Source: an uncultured Pelagibacteraceae bacterium (lineage in GTDB: Bacteria; Pseudomonadota; Alphaproteobacteria; Pelagibacterales; Pelagibacteraceae). From it: a stretch of 64,000 nucleotides of DNA. A model generated the notes under the pieces. It worked only from the letters and a program-made list of their open reading frames with translations, had not been told where the DNA came from and searched no databases. The stretch lies in the NCBI GenBank assembly GCA_902563575.1, contig CACEXV010000002.1, positions 1-64,000 of the forward strand, written 5' to 3'. Both the position numbers and the translations under genes were made by a program. Numbering within the stretch: the first letter of the stretch is position 1; each line of letters begins with the position of its first letter. Positions 41,603 to 53,780 of the stretch are shown here, in pieces.

Positions 41603-42264
41603 TTATTAACTTTCCAATCAGTCTTGAAAGTTACATAATTAATTTGAATACATCTTCTCTCTTTTTTAATCTCCTTTTTCTCCATCCCATGCCATGTGTT
41701 TGGTCCACTAGTGAAAAAGTATCCATAGTTGTGTTTGTAAGGAACTGTTTTTACCTTTTTTAATTTTTCGTCATAAAAATCTGTCCCTAAGTTTTCTGAC
41801 TCATTATGTAAATTTACAAAAACAATTGAAGACATTAATTTTTCCTCAATATCGCAATGAGGTTTTAACCAAAAACCTTCTCTATCACAAATTACTTCAA
41901 GTCTAACAAAAGAGTTACTTAGGTCTTTTCCTATCAATGATCCTATTTTTTTATAAACCTCTGGCGATCTCAATTCGTCAATAAATTTTGTTAAATTGGG
42001 AAATTGATTAGAGTTTTTTTTAGTTACATAACATCTTAGTTTTTTTGCTTTACCACCATCTTTAATTCCTGCACGAAAATTTCCCTCACCTCCGTCCAAA
42101 GCCCTCGTGCCATCATAATCAAGATTTTCTTTTCTTGGGTCAGCTATTTCAGCATTACAAATCTCATTGATAGCTTTTTGTGTTAACGGCTGATTTATCT
42201 CAAAATGCTTAAAAGGATCTTTAAATAATTTTGTTCTAGTTTCTAATGACTTAAATAATTCCAT
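41599..42264 (-). CDS. 2-oxoglutarate/Fe(II) oxygenase-like protein
   Basis: A 221-residue protein resembling the prolyl-4-hydroxylase-like 2OG-Fe(II) oxygenases. The double-stranded beta-helix carries a candidate iron facial triad: His136 and Asp138 in [10 protein letters not shown] and His192 in NTWHGMEKK, with Arg203 or Arg204 ([12 protein letters not shown]) placed to bind the 2-oxoglutarate carboxylate. The N-terminal 60 residues are helical and not recognised. Substrate unknown: proteins, lipids and small molecules are all modified by this family. Its start overlaps the end of the ELM1-family gene by 14 bases, so the two are co-transcribed and may act on the same product. Confidence 0.65.
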   Translation of the reverse strand: MELFKSLETRTKLFKDPFKHFEINQPLTQKAINEICNAEIADPRKENLDYDGTRALDGGEGNFRAGIKDGGKAKKLRCYVTKKNSNQFPNLTKFIDELRSPEVYKKIGSLIGKDLSNSFVRLEVICDREGFWLKPHCDIEEKLMSSIVFVNLHNESENLGTDFYDEKLKKVKTVPYKHNYGYFFTSGPNTWHGMEKKEIKKERRCIQINYVTFKTDWKVNN

Positions 42265-43201
42265 TTTTTTTTATTCTTTCATTTATAATGGGCGATATTC
42301 TATTTACCTCGTCTAATTTATCATAAGACCACAAATCAATTTTATCTGTCAAATCTTTTATAATATTTAATTGTTTAAATTGGGAAAAAAATTTTTGAAA
42401 TCTTAAATTATTTTTGTTTGTATTCATCTGAGCAACATATATTGGTTTTCCAGTAATAGCAGCCTCGGATATCATGGACGTAGAGTCGCAAGTCACAACG
42501 ATATAGTCTGAAATAGATAGAGCAGACAAATACGCTTTTTTGTCCACCTCTTTTATAACTTTGTGATCATGTCCAAACGAATTATATGCTTTTTTTACGA
42601 TATCGAAGGGTGTTCTATATGATGGTACGATAACTAATTTATATTTATCTCTGGTAAATATAGTTTTCATTCGATTGAATAAAAAAGTAATTTCTTTATC
42701 TGAAAAAGAATAATATTTATTTGGCCCTCCGAGAATAAAAGCAACTATTTTTTTATCTTCTTTTTCAATTTTTAAATAGTTTTTTTCTTTTAATATTTGT
42801 TTATCTGTAAGATAATGTATTGCTCCAATTGTTTTGATAACATTTTTTCCTTCTAAACTATCATGTTCAGGGCATATGATTAGATCGAATTTGTCTATTG
42901 AAACTTTTGGATCCTGTATATGAATAGTAAAGATCTTATCTTTGTATTGTTTCTTTAAAGCTATTGATGGTATAACGCTTTTTCTCCCACATGAAATGAC
43001 TACTTTCGAATCAAAAATAAAATTAGTTTCAAGTACACTCAAAGTAGCTGGTGTTAAAAAAGGTGGTATAAGCTCCCAAAATTTTTTCAATTTAATTTCT
43101 TGGTTTTTATAGTTTAAATTCAAAGCTTTTGCTAAGCCCTCTACTTGACTGATCATACCATGCATACCTTGCGTTAAAAGGAGTGCTTTTAATTTTGACA
43201 T
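42251..43201 (-). CDS. ELM1/GtrOC1 family putative glycosyltransferase
   Basis: A 316-residue protein matching the family named after mitochondrial fission protein ELM1 (GT-B-like fold, common in alphaproteobacteria). Recognisable blocks are LLTQGMHGMISQVEGLAKAL at the N-terminus, ISCGRKSVIPSIALKK, IHIQDPKVSIDKFDLIICPEHD, ILGGPNKYYSF, VIVPSYRTPFD and TCDSTSMISEAAITGKPIYV in the nucleotide-sugar-binding half. Bacterial members are inferred to be glycosyltransferases or related sugar-nucleotide enzymes, but the reaction is unknown to me. No signal peptide. It is divergent from trxB with only 24 bases between start codons and overlaps the oxygenase gene downstream. Confidence 0.75.
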   Translation of the reverse strand: MSKLKALLLTQGMHGMISQVEGLAKALNLNYKNQEIKLKKFWELIPPFLTPATLSVLETNFIFDSKVVISCGRKSVIPSIALKKQYKDKIFTIHIQDPKVSIDKFDLIICPEHDSLEGKNVIKTIGAIHYLTDKQILKEKNYLKIEKEDKKIVAFILGGPNKYYSFSDKEITFLFNRMKTIFTRDKYKLVIVPSYRTPFDIVKKAYNSFGHDHKVIKEVDKKAYLSALSISDYIVVTCDSTSMISEAAITGKPIYVAQMNTNKNNLRFQKFFSQFKQLNIIKDLTDKIDLWSYDKLDEVNRISPIINERIKKNGII

Positions 43202-43225
43202 TTGTTACTATATACCTTCATTAGA

Positions 43226-44173
43226 ATGAATAATAAATCAAGTAAACATACAAAAGTGTTAATTCTTGGGTCAGGACCTGCCGGATATACGGCAGCAATT
43301 TATGCTGCTAGAGCGCTATTAAAGCCTATATTGGTTTTTGGCTCTGAGCCAGGCGGTCAATTAACAACAACAACTGATGTTGAGAACTTTCCGGGTTTTT
43401 CAAAAGTTATACAAGGTCCATGGTTAATGGAGGAAATGAAAGGTCAAGCTAAGGCTGTTGGCACTGAAATGATACAAGATCATATTAGTAAAGTTGACTT
43501 ATCTGGTAGGCCTTTCACTGCACACGGCGATAGCGGTCAAATTTACACTGCTGATAGTGTTATAATTTCAACTGGTGCTCAAGCTAGATGGTTAAATTTA
43601 GACTCTGAAAAAAAATTCAGAGGTTTTGGCGTATCTGCTTGTGCAACATGTGATGGATTTTTTTTTAAAGACAAAGAGGTTGCTGTGGTTGGCGGGGGTA
43701 ACGCTGCTGTTGAAGAAGCAATGTTCTTAACAAAATTTGCATCTAAAGTAAAATTAATACATAGGCGAGACTCTTTGAGAGCAGAAAAAATGCTACAAGA
43801 AAAACTCAAGGCGAATAAAAAAGTTGAAATAATATGGGATAGTGTTGTCCATGAGGTTTTGGGATCAGTGGAGCCAAAGGGAGTTAACGGATTAAAAATA
43901 AAAAATGTTAAGGACAATAAAATTTCTGAGCTAAAGTTAGATGGACTTTTCGTTGCAATAGGACACGACCCTGCTACATCTTTGTTCAAAAATCAATTAA
44001 AGATGGATAAAGAAGGATATTTAATAACAAAACCCGACTCCACAGAAACGAACATTCCAGGCGTATTTGCAGCTGGAGACGTTAAAGATAAAATTTTTAG
44101 ACAGGCAGTAACTGCTGCCGGTATGGGATGTATGGCGGCATTGGAAGCTGAAAAACATTTATCACACAAATAA
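43226..44173 (+). CDS. trxB: Thioredoxin reductase
   Basis: FAD- and NADPH-dependent enzyme that keeps thioredoxin reduced. FAD-binding motif VLILGSGPAGYTAAIYAARA (about residues 11-30), redox-active CATC at 139-142, NADPH-binding VVGGGNAAVEEAMFLTKFASKVKLIHRR, and the C-terminal FAD block VFAAGDVKDKIFRQAVTAAGMGCMAAL are intact. The track's TTG start at 43202 adds eight residues; the ATG at 43226 gives 315 residues and the conventional N-terminus. The next gene begins one base after the stop. Confidence 0.96.
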   Translation: MNNKSSKHTKVLILGSGPAGYTAAIYAARALLKPILVFGSEPGGQLTTTTDVENFPGFSKVIQGPWLMEEMKGQAKAVGTEMIQDHISKVDLSGRPFTAHGDSGQIYTADSVIISTGAQARWLNLDSEKKFRGFGVSACATCDGFFFKDKEVAVVGGGNAAVEEAMFLTKFASKVKLIHRRDSLRAEKMLQEKLKANKKVEIIWDSVVHEVLGSVEPKGVNGLKIKNVKDNKISELKLDGLFVAIGHDPATSLFKNQLKMDKEGYLITKPDSTETNIPGVFAAGDVKDKIFRQAVTAAGMGCMAALEAEKHLSHK

Positions 44174-44174
44174 A

Positions 44175-46315
<2,141 letters not shown>

Positions 46316-46350
46316 TTATAATATCTTATTTAAATTATTAATAACATAAA

Positions 46351-48522
46351 ATGAGTAATTCGTATCAAGAAAAATTTAATGAACTGGAGAGTGGATCTGC
46401 AGCAATCAAGAAAAAACTTGAGGGTGGTATTAAATTTAAAATTAAAAGTAATTTTCAACCTAGCGGTGATCAACCTGAAGCAATAAAAAAAATAATAAAA
46501 AATTTAAAGGGAGAAAAGCAAGAACAAGTTTTATTGGGAGTTACTGGTTCAGGCAAAACTTTCACAATGGCTAAAGTAATCGAAAGTGTTAATAGACCTG
46601 CTCTGGTTTTAGCTCCGAATAAAACTTTAGCAGCTCAACTTTATGGAGAAATGAAAAGTTTTTTCCCAAACAACGCAGTGGAATATTTTGTCTCTTACTA
46701 TGATTATTATACCCCTGAGGCATATGTGCCTAGATCAGATACTTATATTGAAAAAGAAGCATCTATTAATGAACAAATTGATAGAATGAGACATTCAGCA
46801 ACTCGTTCTTTGTTAGAAAGAGACGATGTAATCATTGTTGCAAGTGTTTCTTGTATTTATGGTTTAGGTTCAGTTGAAGCATACTCTAAAATGACAATCA
46901 CCCTTAAAAAAAATTATGAGTACGACAGAGATCAATTAATAAGAGCTTTTATCAATTTGCAATATAAAAGAAATGATCAAAACTTTTTTAGAGGGACATT
47001 TAGAGTTAGAGGCGAGAATTTAGAAATCTTTCCATCTCATCTTGAAGATAGAGCATGGAGATTAAGTTTAAATTTCAATAAATTAGAAAAAATTGAAGAG
47101 TTTGATCCTTTAACAGGTGATAAAACAAATGATTACTCAATAATTAAAATATACGCAAATAGTCATTACATCACTCCTAAACCAACTATCGACCAGGCGA
47201 TCAAAGAAATTAAAAGTGAACTAGAGGTAACTTTAAAAAAACACGAAGAAAATAACAAATTGCTTGAAGCACAAAGATTGAGGGAAAGAACGAAGTTTGA
47301 TTTAGAAATGATAGAGGCTACAGGTACGTGTGCAGGTATTGAAAACTATTCAAGGTTTTTATCTGGCAGAAAGGCCGGAGAGCCGCCGCCAACTTTGTTC
47401 GAATATTTTCCTGATAATACAATTATATTTGTCGATGAAAGTCACGTTACCGTTCCTCAGTTAAATGGGATGTATAAAGGAGACCGTACAAGAAAAAGTA
47501 CTTTGGCCGAATACGGCTTTAGGTTGCCATCTTGTATGGATAATAGACCTTTAAAATTTGAGGAATGGGATTTAATGAGAACACAAACTGTTTTTGTTTC
47601 TGCTACTCCTGGTCCGTGGGAGCTTAAACAAACAAAAAATGAGCATATAGATCAAATCATCAGGCCAACAGGTTTGATAGATCCACCTGTTGAAATTAGA
47701 CCAGCTAAAACGCAAGTTGATGATTTAATGCATGAAGCTAAAGAAATTGTAAAAAAAGGATACAGAATACTTGCAACCACACTAACAAAAAAAATGGCAG
47801 AGGACTTAACAGAATACCTTCACGAGAATGGTCTTAAAGTAAGATACATGCACTCAGATATAGACACTCTTGAAAGGATAGAAATTATAAGAGATTTAAG
47901 AATGGGAGTATTTGATATTCTTGTTGGAATAAATTTATTAAGAGAAGGACTAGATATACCTGAATGCGCTCTTGTAGCAATTCTAGATGCTGACAAAGAA
48001 GGGTTCTTAAGATCTGAAACGTCTTTAATACAAACAATTGGACGAGCTGCCCGTAATGTTGATGGCAAGGTAATCTTATATGCAGATAAAATTACCAAAA
48101 GTATTGATAAAGCTATAAAGGAAACTGAGAGAAGAAGAAATAAGCAGCTTGAGTATAACAAAAAAAATGGAATAACCGCTGAGTCGGTTAAAAAAGAAAT
48201 AAGCGATATATTAGAGTCGGTTTACGAGAAAGATTACGTAAAAATTAGTGAAGGTTCCAATGTAGGGGGAAATTTAAAGAAACATCTGAAAGCTCTAAAT
48301 AGAAAAATGAAAGAGGCTGCGTCTAATTTAGAATTCGAAGAAGCTGCAAAAATAAGGGATGAAATGAGAAAACTTGAAGCGAGTGAACTCGAAATAACTT
48401 TGAATCCAAAAATAACTCAATATAATTTAAAAAGTAAGGTTTATCCTAAGGGAAGATCAACTATGGGTATGCCTGGCACAAAGCCGAGAAAAGCGATTAA
48501 AAAATGGAAGCCAAAAAAATAA
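46351..48522 (+). CDS. uvrB: Excinuclease ABC subunit B
   Basis: Damage-verification helicase of nucleotide excision repair, loaded by UvrA and partnered with UvrC. Walker [11 protein letters not shown] (about residues 62-71), the beta-hairpin [36 protein letters not shown] (Walker B, DESH), and [19 protein letters not shown] and [12 protein letters not shown] (helicase motifs) are intact. The C-terminal UVR motif ([27 protein letters not shown]) mediates UvrC contact. At 723 residues it is slightly longer than the E. coli protein owing to a basic tail ([18 protein letters not shown]). It overlaps the following reductase gene by 19 bases. Confidence 0.97.
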   Translation: MSNSYQEKFNELESGSAAIKKKLEGGIKFKIKSNFQPSGDQPEAIKKIIKNLKGEKQEQVLLGVTGSGKTFTMAKVIESVNRPALVLAPNKTLAAQLYGEMKSFFPNNAVEYFVSYYDYYTPEAYVPRSDTYIEKEASINEQIDRMRHSATRSLLERDDVIIVASVSCIYGLGSVEAYSKMTITLKKNYEYDRDQLIRAFINLQYKRNDQNFFRGTFRVRGENLEIFPSHLEDRAWRLSLNFNKLEKIEEFDPLTGDKTNDYSIIKIYANSHYITPKPTIDQAIKEIKSELEVTLKKHEENNKLLEAQRLRERTKFDLEMIEATGTCAGIENYSRFLSGRKAGEPPPTLFEYFPDNTIIFVDESHVTVPQLNGMYKGDRTRKSTLAEYGFRLPSCMDNRPLKFEEWDLMRTQTVFVSATPGPWELKQTKNEHIDQIIRPTGLIDPPVEIRPAKTQVDDLMHEAKEIVKKGYRILATTLTKKMAEDLTEYLHENGLKVRYMHSDIDTLERIEIIRDLRMGVFDILVGINLLREGLDIPECALVAILDADKEGFLRSETSLIQTIGRAARNVDGKVILYADKITKSIDKAIKETERRRNKQLEYNKKNGITAESVKKEISDILESVYEKDYVKISEGSNVGGNLKKHLKALNRKMKEAASNLEFEEAAKIRDEMRKLEASELEITLNPKITQYNLKSKVYPKGRSTMGMPGTKPRKAIKKWKPKK

Positions 48523-49259
48523 TTATTACAGGTGGGGCTACTCGTATAGGTGCAGCAATAGCAAGAAGTATAGTTGGTTTTAATACTAAAATATCTATTC
48601 ATTTCAATAGATCTAAAAATAATGCCTCAAAACTAAAAAAAGAACTGGAAGATCTTGGTGCTGAAGTGCATCTGCTTAAAGCAGATCTTAGCAATTTCAA
48701 ACAAACACACAATTTAATCAAAAATGCTAATAAAAAAATGAAAGGGTTAGATTGTTTGATAAATAATGCCTCAATTTTTGAGAACGACAATTTAGATAAT
48801 TTCTCGAATAATTCATTTTTAAAACACTTAAATGTAAATTTGAGGGCTCCGGCTGTCTTGATTCAAGGTTTTAAAAAACTAGTTAAAAACAAAAACGGGT
48901 GTATTATAAATATTATTGACCAAAGAGTTGAAAAACTAACCCCCTTTTTTTTCTCCTACACTTTAAGTAAATCCTCATTGGTAACTTTAACAAAAACATC
49001 GGCCATGAAATTGGCTCCTAATATTAGAGTAAATGGTTTATCGCCCGGTCCTACATTGAAAAATAAAAGACAATCTGAGAGACATTTCAAAAAACAATGG
49101 AAATCTGTGCTTTTAAAAAAAAAGGTAGATTTAGAGGATATATGCAAAGGTGTAAAATTTCTTATTGAAAATCAAAGTATAACTGGAGAAATAATAAATA
49201 TTGATAGCGGACAAAGGCTTGCGTGGCAGACACCTGATATAATAAATACAAAAGAATGA
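48504..49259 (+). CDS. FolM-like short-chain dehydrogenase (pteridine reductase)
   Basis: SDR-fold oxidoreductase of 251 residues. The NAD(P)H-binding motif is [13 protein letters not shown] (about residues 8-20), NNAS follows in [11 protein letters not shown], and the catalytic YxxxK appears as SYTLSKSSL, with Ser/Asn helpers in IINIIDQR. The RSKNNASKL segment after beta-2 (HFNRS) implies NADPH preference. TGGATRIG and the [10 protein letters not shown]-type loop are close to the FolM/PTR1 pteridine reductases. It sits immediately upstream of folB with a 4-base overlap, so I infer a reductase of dihydromonapterin or dihydrofolate in the tetrahydropterin/folate branch. The precise substrate is not proven. 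Confidence 0.75.
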   Translation: MEAKKIIITGGATRIGAAIARSIVGFNTKISIHFNRSKNNASKLKKELEDLGAEVHLLKADLSNFKQTHNLIKNANKKMKGLDCLINNASIFENDNLDNFSNNSFLKHLNVNLRAPAVLIQGFKKLVKNKNGCIINIIDQRVEKLTPFFFSYTLSKSSLVTLTKTSAMKLAPNIRVNGLSPGPTLKNKRQSERHFKKQWKSVLLKKKVDLEDICKGVKFLIENQSITGEIINIDSGQRLAWQTPDIINTKE

Positions 49260-49651
49260 AAATAATTAAATTTAAAAAAAAAGAAAAATTTAGATACAGA
49301 AGAAAGGTAATTATTAAAGATTTAATTTTAAATATATCTGTGGGTATACATATATTTGAAAAGAAAAAGAGACAAAGAGTAAAGTTTAATATTGAAATTA
49401 TGACTAATCCTCTTACACCTCCAAATAATAAAGATTTAAGTTCAATTCTAAATTATGAAGAAGTTGTTAATGATATAGAAAAACTTGTCAATTTAAAACA
49501 TTATGAACTATTAGAAGATTTAGCAGAAAATATTTTTGATATGATATTTAGAAATAAACTGGTTAAAAAAATAAAACTTAGAATAGATAAAATTGATATA
49601 ATTAAGAAAGTGGACTCCGTCGGAATTGAGGTTCAAAAGTCAAAAATATGA
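49256..49651 (+). CDS. folB: Dihydroneopterin aldolase-like protein
   Basis: Small enzyme of the T-fold that converts 7,8-dihydroneopterin to 6-hydroxymethyldihydropterin and glycolaldehyde, in folate synthesis. The FolB layout is visible: [24 protein letters not shown] (N-terminal strand with the GxxxxE segment), [15 protein letters not shown] and [17 protein letters not shown] with conserved Glu, then [13 protein letters not shown]. The 131-residue form has about 15 extra basic residues at the N-terminus ([11 protein letters not shown]). It overlaps the reductase and uvrC genes by 4 bases on each side, so uvrB through uvrC are probably one transcript. Confidence 0.8.
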   Translation: MKIIKFKKKEKFRYRRKVIIKDLILNISVGIHIFEKKKRQRVKFNIEIMTNPLTPPNNKDLSSILNYEEVVNDIEKLVNLKHYELLEDLAENIFDMIFRNKLVKKIKLRIDKIDIIKKVDSVGIEVQKSKI

Positions 49652-51486
49652 TTAATAGTTTGGAGCAAGGTAAAAAAATAATTAAAGACAAAATACCATT
49701 AATAACAAACAATCCTGGTGTTTATAAAATGATTAGTTCAAACGGAGAAATATTATATATTGGTAAAGCTAAGAATATTCCTAGTAGACTTAAAAGTTAT
49801 GTTACAGACTCAAATCTTCCAATAAGAACTGAGAGAATGCTATCTCTAACTCATAACCTTGAGACTACCACAACGAGTAACGAAAGCGAGGCTTTGCTTC
49901 TAGAGGCAAATTTAATAAAAAAACATAAACCACGTTTTAATATTCTTTTACGTGATGATAAATCTTTTCCCTACATTTATGTTGGTGAGAAAGATAAATG
50001 GCCTCAACTTACGAAGCTGAGAGGTAAAAAGTCGAAATCTGGATATTACTTTGGACCATTTGCGTCTGTAGGATCGGCGAATTGGACAATTAAGATTTTG
50101 CAGAAAATTTTTCTTTTAAGAGTTTGTGATGATACAGTTTTTAAAAATAGAGAGAGACCTTGTATACTGTATCAAATAAAAAGATGTTCGGCTCCTTGCG
50201 TTGGACATATAAACGAAAAAGACTATAAAGCATCAGTTACAGACGCTATAGATTTTATATCTGGAAAATCTAGGAGAATACAAAAAAATCTATCGAGAGA
50301 AATGGAAAAAGCGAGTAAAGATCTTGATTATGAAAAGGCTGCTATAGCCAGAGACAGAATAAAAGCTTTAACTCAAATACAAACTTCCCAAAAAATTAAT
50401 CAGACTAATTTAACTGAAGCTGACGTTATCAGTATCTACAAAGAGACAGGAAAAACATGTGTGCAAGTATTTTTTTTTAGAGCTAAGCAAAATTGGGGAA
50501 ATCAAGCATTTTACCCCAAGCATGATCCCGACGATGACTTAGGAGATATCTTAAGTTCTTTCATAACCCAATTCTACGAAAACAAGTCTATTCCAAGATT
50601 AATAATAACTAATTGTGAAATTAAAGACAAAAAACTTATTGAGAAAACATTTTCACAAAAAGATAATAAAGATGTAATTATCAAAGTTGCAAAGAATAAA
50701 AATGAGATAAATATTTCCAATCTTGCAGAAAAAAATGCCAAACAAGCTTTAAAACAAAAATTAATTCAATCAGATACTAATAATAATCTGATCGATGAAT
50801 TAGCATCTAAATTTAATCTTAATAACAGTATTGAGCTGATTGAGGTTTACGATAACAGCCATATACAAGGTACTGACTCGGTAGGATCTTTAATTTGTTT
50901 TGGCAATGAGGGTTTTGTTAAAAAAAGATACAGAAAATTTAACATTAAAGATGAAAAGATAAAAAATGATGACTATGGAATGATGAAAGAAGTACTCTTC
51001 AGAAGATTTTCGAAAGCTATTAAAGAAAAATCTGGCTCTCTGACGCTTCCAGATCTAATAATTATTGACGGTGGAAAAGGACAATATTCAGTTTCAAGAG
51101 AAGTTCTAAATGAATTAGGATTACATGACCTTCCGATCTTGGCGGTAGCTAAAGGAAAAAAAAGAAATGCAGGAGAAGAAAAAATTTATCATAGGGGTAA
51201 AGAATATGTTCTGAGTAGGAATAATCCTTTATTATTCTTCATACAAAGATTGAGAGATGAAGCGCACAGATTTGCCATAAGCACTCATAGAGCAAAAAGA
51301 AAGAAAAATCTCAGCAGATCTTTGCTTGACCAAATACAAGGTATTGGCAAACAAAGAAAAAGAGCTTTATTAAATCATTTTGGATCTGCTAGATCGGTCG
51401 AGTCAGCAAGTTTGGATGATCTTAAGTCTGTTGAGGGAATCGAAGACAGTATTGCAAAAAAGATATATAATTATTTTCACGAGTAA
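49648..51486 (+). CDS. uvrC: Excinuclease ABC subunit C
   Basis: Dual-incision nuclease of nucleotide excision repair. Domains in order: GIY-YIG nuclease ([25 protein letters not shown], about residues 24-48) for 3' incision, Cys-rich region ([17 protein letters not shown]), UVR domain ([25 protein letters not shown]) that pairs with UvrB, RNase H-like domain ([10 protein letters not shown], and ECFDNSHIQG-like [16 protein letters not shown]) for 5' incision, and C-terminal helix-hairpin-helix ([18 protein letters not shown]). At 612 residues it is the normal length. Its start overlaps folB by 4 bases. Confidence 0.96.
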   Translation: MINSLEQGKKIIKDKIPLITNNPGVYKMISSNGEILYIGKAKNIPSRLKSYVTDSNLPIRTERMLSLTHNLETTTTSNESEALLLEANLIKKHKPRFNILLRDDKSFPYIYVGEKDKWPQLTKLRGKKSKSGYYFGPFASVGSANWTIKILQKIFLLRVCDDTVFKNRERPCILYQIKRCSAPCVGHINEKDYKASVTDAIDFISGKSRRIQKNLSREMEKASKDLDYEKAAIARDRIKALTQIQTSQKINQTNLTEADVISIYKETGKTCVQVFFFRAKQNWGNQAFYPKHDPDDDLGDILSSFITQFYENKSIPRLIITNCEIKDKKLIEKTFSQKDNKDVIIKVAKNKNEINISNLAEKNAKQALKQKLIQSDTNNNLIDELASKFNLNNSIELIEVYDNSHIQGTDSVGSLICFGNEGFVKKRYRKFNIKDEKIKNDDYGMMKEVLFRRFSKAIKEKSGSLTLPDLIIIDGGKGQYSVSREVLNELGLHDLPILAVAKGKKRNAGEEKIYHRGKEYVLSRNNPLLFFIQRLRDEAHRFAISTHRAKRKKNLSRSLLDQIQGIGKQRKRALLNHFGSARSVESASLDDLKSVEGIEDSIAKKIYNYFHE

Positions 51487-51490
51487 AACT

Positions 51491-52075
51491 ATGAAAATTA
51501 AAATACCAAATATACTCACAATTGGAAGAATTATAATTGTTCCTATTTTTGTATTTACATTTTTTTTACCGGGTTTTTTTGGAGATTTAATCCCTTTTTT
51601 TTTATTTGTAATTGCAAGCTTTACAGATTTTTTGGATGGTTTACTAGCTAGGCTTTATAAAGAAGAATCAAAATTAGGGGAACTTTTAGACCCAATAGCT
51701 GATAAGATTTTAATAGCAGCAGCTTTAATATTGCTTGTGATGAATGGTACTATAAAAAATTACGAAGTTATTGCCGCTATAATTATTCTAACAAGAGAAA
51801 TATTAATATCCGGTTTAAGAGAATTTTTAGCTAATGTGAGTGTAAAAATGCCTGTCTCTAGCCTTGCTAAAGTAAAAACATTTACTCAAATACTCGCAAT
51901 TTCAATTTTATTAACTGGAGAGAGTGGAAATAAATTAATTAACTTCGAGGATTATAATGCACAAACTATTGGCATAATACTATTGTGGTTCTCAGCTTTT
52001 TTAACTCTTTACACCGGATATGACTATTTAGTTAAAGGTATTGACCATGCTTTAAATGAAGACAGAGATAAATAA
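51491..52075 (+). CDS. pgsA: CDP-diacylglycerol--glycerol-3-phosphate phosphatidyltransferase
   Basis: Integral membrane CDP-alcohol phosphatidyltransferase making phosphatidylglycerol phosphate, the committed step to phosphatidylglycerol. The signature D-x2-DG-x2-AR-x8-G-x3-D-x3-D is complete: Asp46, Asp49, Ala53-Arg54, Gly63, Asp67 and Asp71 (SFTDFLDGLLARLYKEES ... LLDPIADK). About five hydrophobic helices follow. PNILTIGRI at the N-terminus is typical of PgsA. The track's start at 51380 lies inside uvrC in another frame; the ATG at 51491, four bases after the uvrC stop, gives 194 residues, the family norm. Confidence 0.93.
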   Translation: MKIKIPNILTIGRIIIVPIFVFTFFLPGFFGDLIPFFLFVIASFTDFLDGLLARLYKEESKLGELLDPIADKILIAAALILLVMNGTIKNYEVIAAIIILTREILISGLREFLANVSVKMPVSSLAKVKTFTQILAISILLTGESGNKLINFEDYNAQTIGIILLWFSAFLTLYTGYDYLVKGIDHALNEDRDK

Positions 52076-52822
52076 ATGCAATTAAGTGAAGAAAATAAAA
52101 GAGAAATTAAATTTCACGATGAGCTTCAAAGTAAAGATAAGGCCAGATTTGAAAATAGATTTTATAAAGCTTTGGCGAACATGTTTTCTGATTTCGACAG
52201 TCAGATAGAGCAAAATTGTAAAAATAAAAAAATATTAGATTTTGGGTGTGGAATTGGTAACAATTTGGAAAAAGTATTAAAGTATAGTCCAAAAGAAATT
52301 ACTGCAGTAGATATTTCTAAAGTATCTTTGGAAAAAGCAAAAAGAACAATTGGAATTGACAAATCAAAAAATATTAATTTTGTTAATGATAATTGTGAAA
52401 AACTTTCTTTTGTCTCTGGTAGCTTTGAGGTAGTTTATGGTTCTGGCATCCTTCATCATCTAAAATATGAATTGGCTTTAAAGGAAATCTCAAGAGTTTT
52501 AACAAACAATGGAAAGATAATATTTATTGAACCACTCGGCACAAACCCTGTAATAAATTTTTACAGACGTTTAACCCCAAAATCTAGATCTGTTGATGAA
52601 CATCCATTTCTAGAAACTGATTTTTTAAACTTTGAAGCTTACTTTAAAGATGTTAAATTAAAATACTACGGATTTTTGACACTTATTTTTTTCCTCTTTT
52701 ACAAAGACCCAAAAAATTCTTTAATTTTCCACTTTTTATCAAACTTAGATCAAAAACTATTTAAATATAAAATTTTTCAAAAATTTGCTTGGTCAGTGTT
52801 AATTACTGGTAACAAAAATTAA
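52076..52822 (+). CDS. SAM-dependent methyltransferase (class I)
   Basis: A 248-residue Rossmann-fold methyltransferase directly behind pgsA with no gap. Motif I ILDFGCGIGNNLEKVL (about residues 55-70) binds SAM, ITAVDISKVSLEKAK is motif II, and YGSGILHHLKYELALKEISRVLTNNGKIIFIEPLGTN covers the post-motif III segment. This resembles Methyltransf_11/UbiE-type enzymes acting on small molecules or lipids. The hydrophobic patch near the C-terminus (LTLIFFLFYKDPKNSLIF) suggests a membrane-proximal substrate; next to pgsA a lipid substrate is possible but unproven. It overlaps the convergent ilvE gene by 4 bases. Confidence 0.75.
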   Translation: MQLSEENKREIKFHDELQSKDKARFENRFYKALANMFSDFDSQIEQNCKNKKILDFGCGIGNNLEKVLKYSPKEITAVDISKVSLEKAKRTIGIDKSKNINFVNDNCEKLSFVSGSFEVVYGSGILHHLKYELALKEISRVLTNNGKIIFIEPLGTNPVINFYRRLTPKSRSVDEHPFLETDFLNFEAYFKDVKLKYYGFLTLIFFLFYKDPKNSLIFHFLSNLDQKLFKYKIFQKFAWSVLITGNKN

Positions 52823-53706
52823 GCTGCTGTTTTTTTTCTTACTAGACTTTGATAACTATTACTCAAGTCTTTTATAGTTTCGCAAACAACAAATTTATAA
52901 TTTCCAATAAGAGAAACTGGAGTAAGTTCAGCTGCAGTACCAGTTAAAAAGCATCCTGTAAAATCTTTCATCTCTTCGGGTTTAATTTTTCTTTCGATAA
53001 CTTTGATATTCTTGGACTTAGCAATCTTAATAATTTCTCTTCTCGTAATTCCATCTAAAAAAGAATCTGGTATTGGTGTATGCAGTTCGCCATTTTTAGT
53101 TTTAAAAAAAATATTTGCACCTGTTGCTTCAGCAATATTTTCCTCGTGATCTAACATTAATGAGTCCGAATACCCTTGGCTCTCTGCTTCATGTTTGGAT
53201 AAAGTGCAAATCATATATAACCCCGAAGCTTTGGTGTCCCATGGAACCGAATTCGGCGACGGTCTCCTCCAAGAAGAAATATTTAGCTTAATGCCTTCAA
53301 TTTTTAACTTTGGATCAAAATAAGATCCCCACTCCCATGCAGCTATAGCTAAATGAGTTTTATTTTTTTGTGCTGAGATAGCCATCATCTCGCTTCCTCT
53401 CCATATCACTGGTCTAACGTAACCATTTTGCACTGACTGAACATTTACAATTTTTCTGCAAAAACTGTTTATTTCTTCTAAAGAGTAAGGAACTTTAATA
53501 CCCATTCTTTTCGCTGAATAAAGCAACCGCTCATTATGTTCTCTCAATCTAAAAATTTCTCCATCATAAACTCTCTCACCCTCAAAAACGCAGCTAGCGT
53601 AGTGCAGCCCGTGGTTTAAAACGTGAATTTTTGCATTGCCCCAATCAACTAGGTCGCCATTAAACCATATTTTTCCAGATCTTTTATCGTAAGGAACAGT
53701 ATCCAT
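52819..53706 (-). CDS. ilvE: Branched-chain amino acid aminotransferase
   Basis: Class IV PLP aminotransferase that makes valine, leucine and isoleucine from their 2-oxo acids. The catalytic lysine is Lys159 in PWDTKASGLYM. WFNGDLVDWGNAKIHVLNHGLHY is the usual N-terminus of the branched-chain enzyme, and EATGANIFF and ITRREIIKIAK are class IV signatures. The track's start at 53769 adds 21 residues; the ATG at 53706 gives 295 residues. A promoter-like pair lies just upstream. It faces away from the MarR-type gene, with 74 bases between starts. Confidence 0.95.
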   Translation of the reverse strand: MDTVPYDKRSGKIWFNGDLVDWGNAKIHVLNHGLHYASCVFEGERVYDGEIFRLREHNERLLYSAKRMGIKVPYSLEEINSFCRKIVNVQSVQNGYVRPVIWRGSEMMAISAQKNKTHLAIAAWEWGSYFDPKLKIEGIKLNISSWRRPSPNSVPWDTKASGLYMICTLSKHEAESQGYSDSLMLDHEENIAEATGANIFFKTKNGELHTPIPDSFLDGITRREIIKIAKSKNIKVIERKIKPEEMKDFTGCFLTGTAAELTPVSLIGNYKFVVCETIKDLSNSYQSLVRKKTAA

Positions 53707-53739
53707 TAATTTAATATAACTTTTTTTTTTATTTAAAAA

Positions 53740-53766
53740 AGTATATTTGTTATAGTGATAAGTCAA
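53740..53766 (-). promoter_or_regulatory. Candidate ilvE promoter
   Basis: On the minus strand TTGACT (53766-53761) precedes TATACT (53745-53740), each one mismatch from consensus, with a 15-base spacer that is shorter than ideal. The start would be near 53733, giving a leader of about 27 bases. The region is shared with the divergent MarR-type gene, which could regulate both directions; a GTTAT/ATAAC inverted repeat lies at 53749-53772. Confidence 0.4.
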
Positions 53767-53780
53767 CATAACTGACCAAT

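Noticed and set aside
51380-51490. N-terminal extension of PgsA in the ORF track
   Set aside because: It lies inside uvrC in another frame and the ATG at 51491 gives the exact family start.
53749-53772. GTTAT/ATAAC inverted repeat as a MarR operator
   Set aside because: The half-sites are only five AT-rich bases; it is mentioned beside the ilvE promoter but is not strong enough for its own feature.
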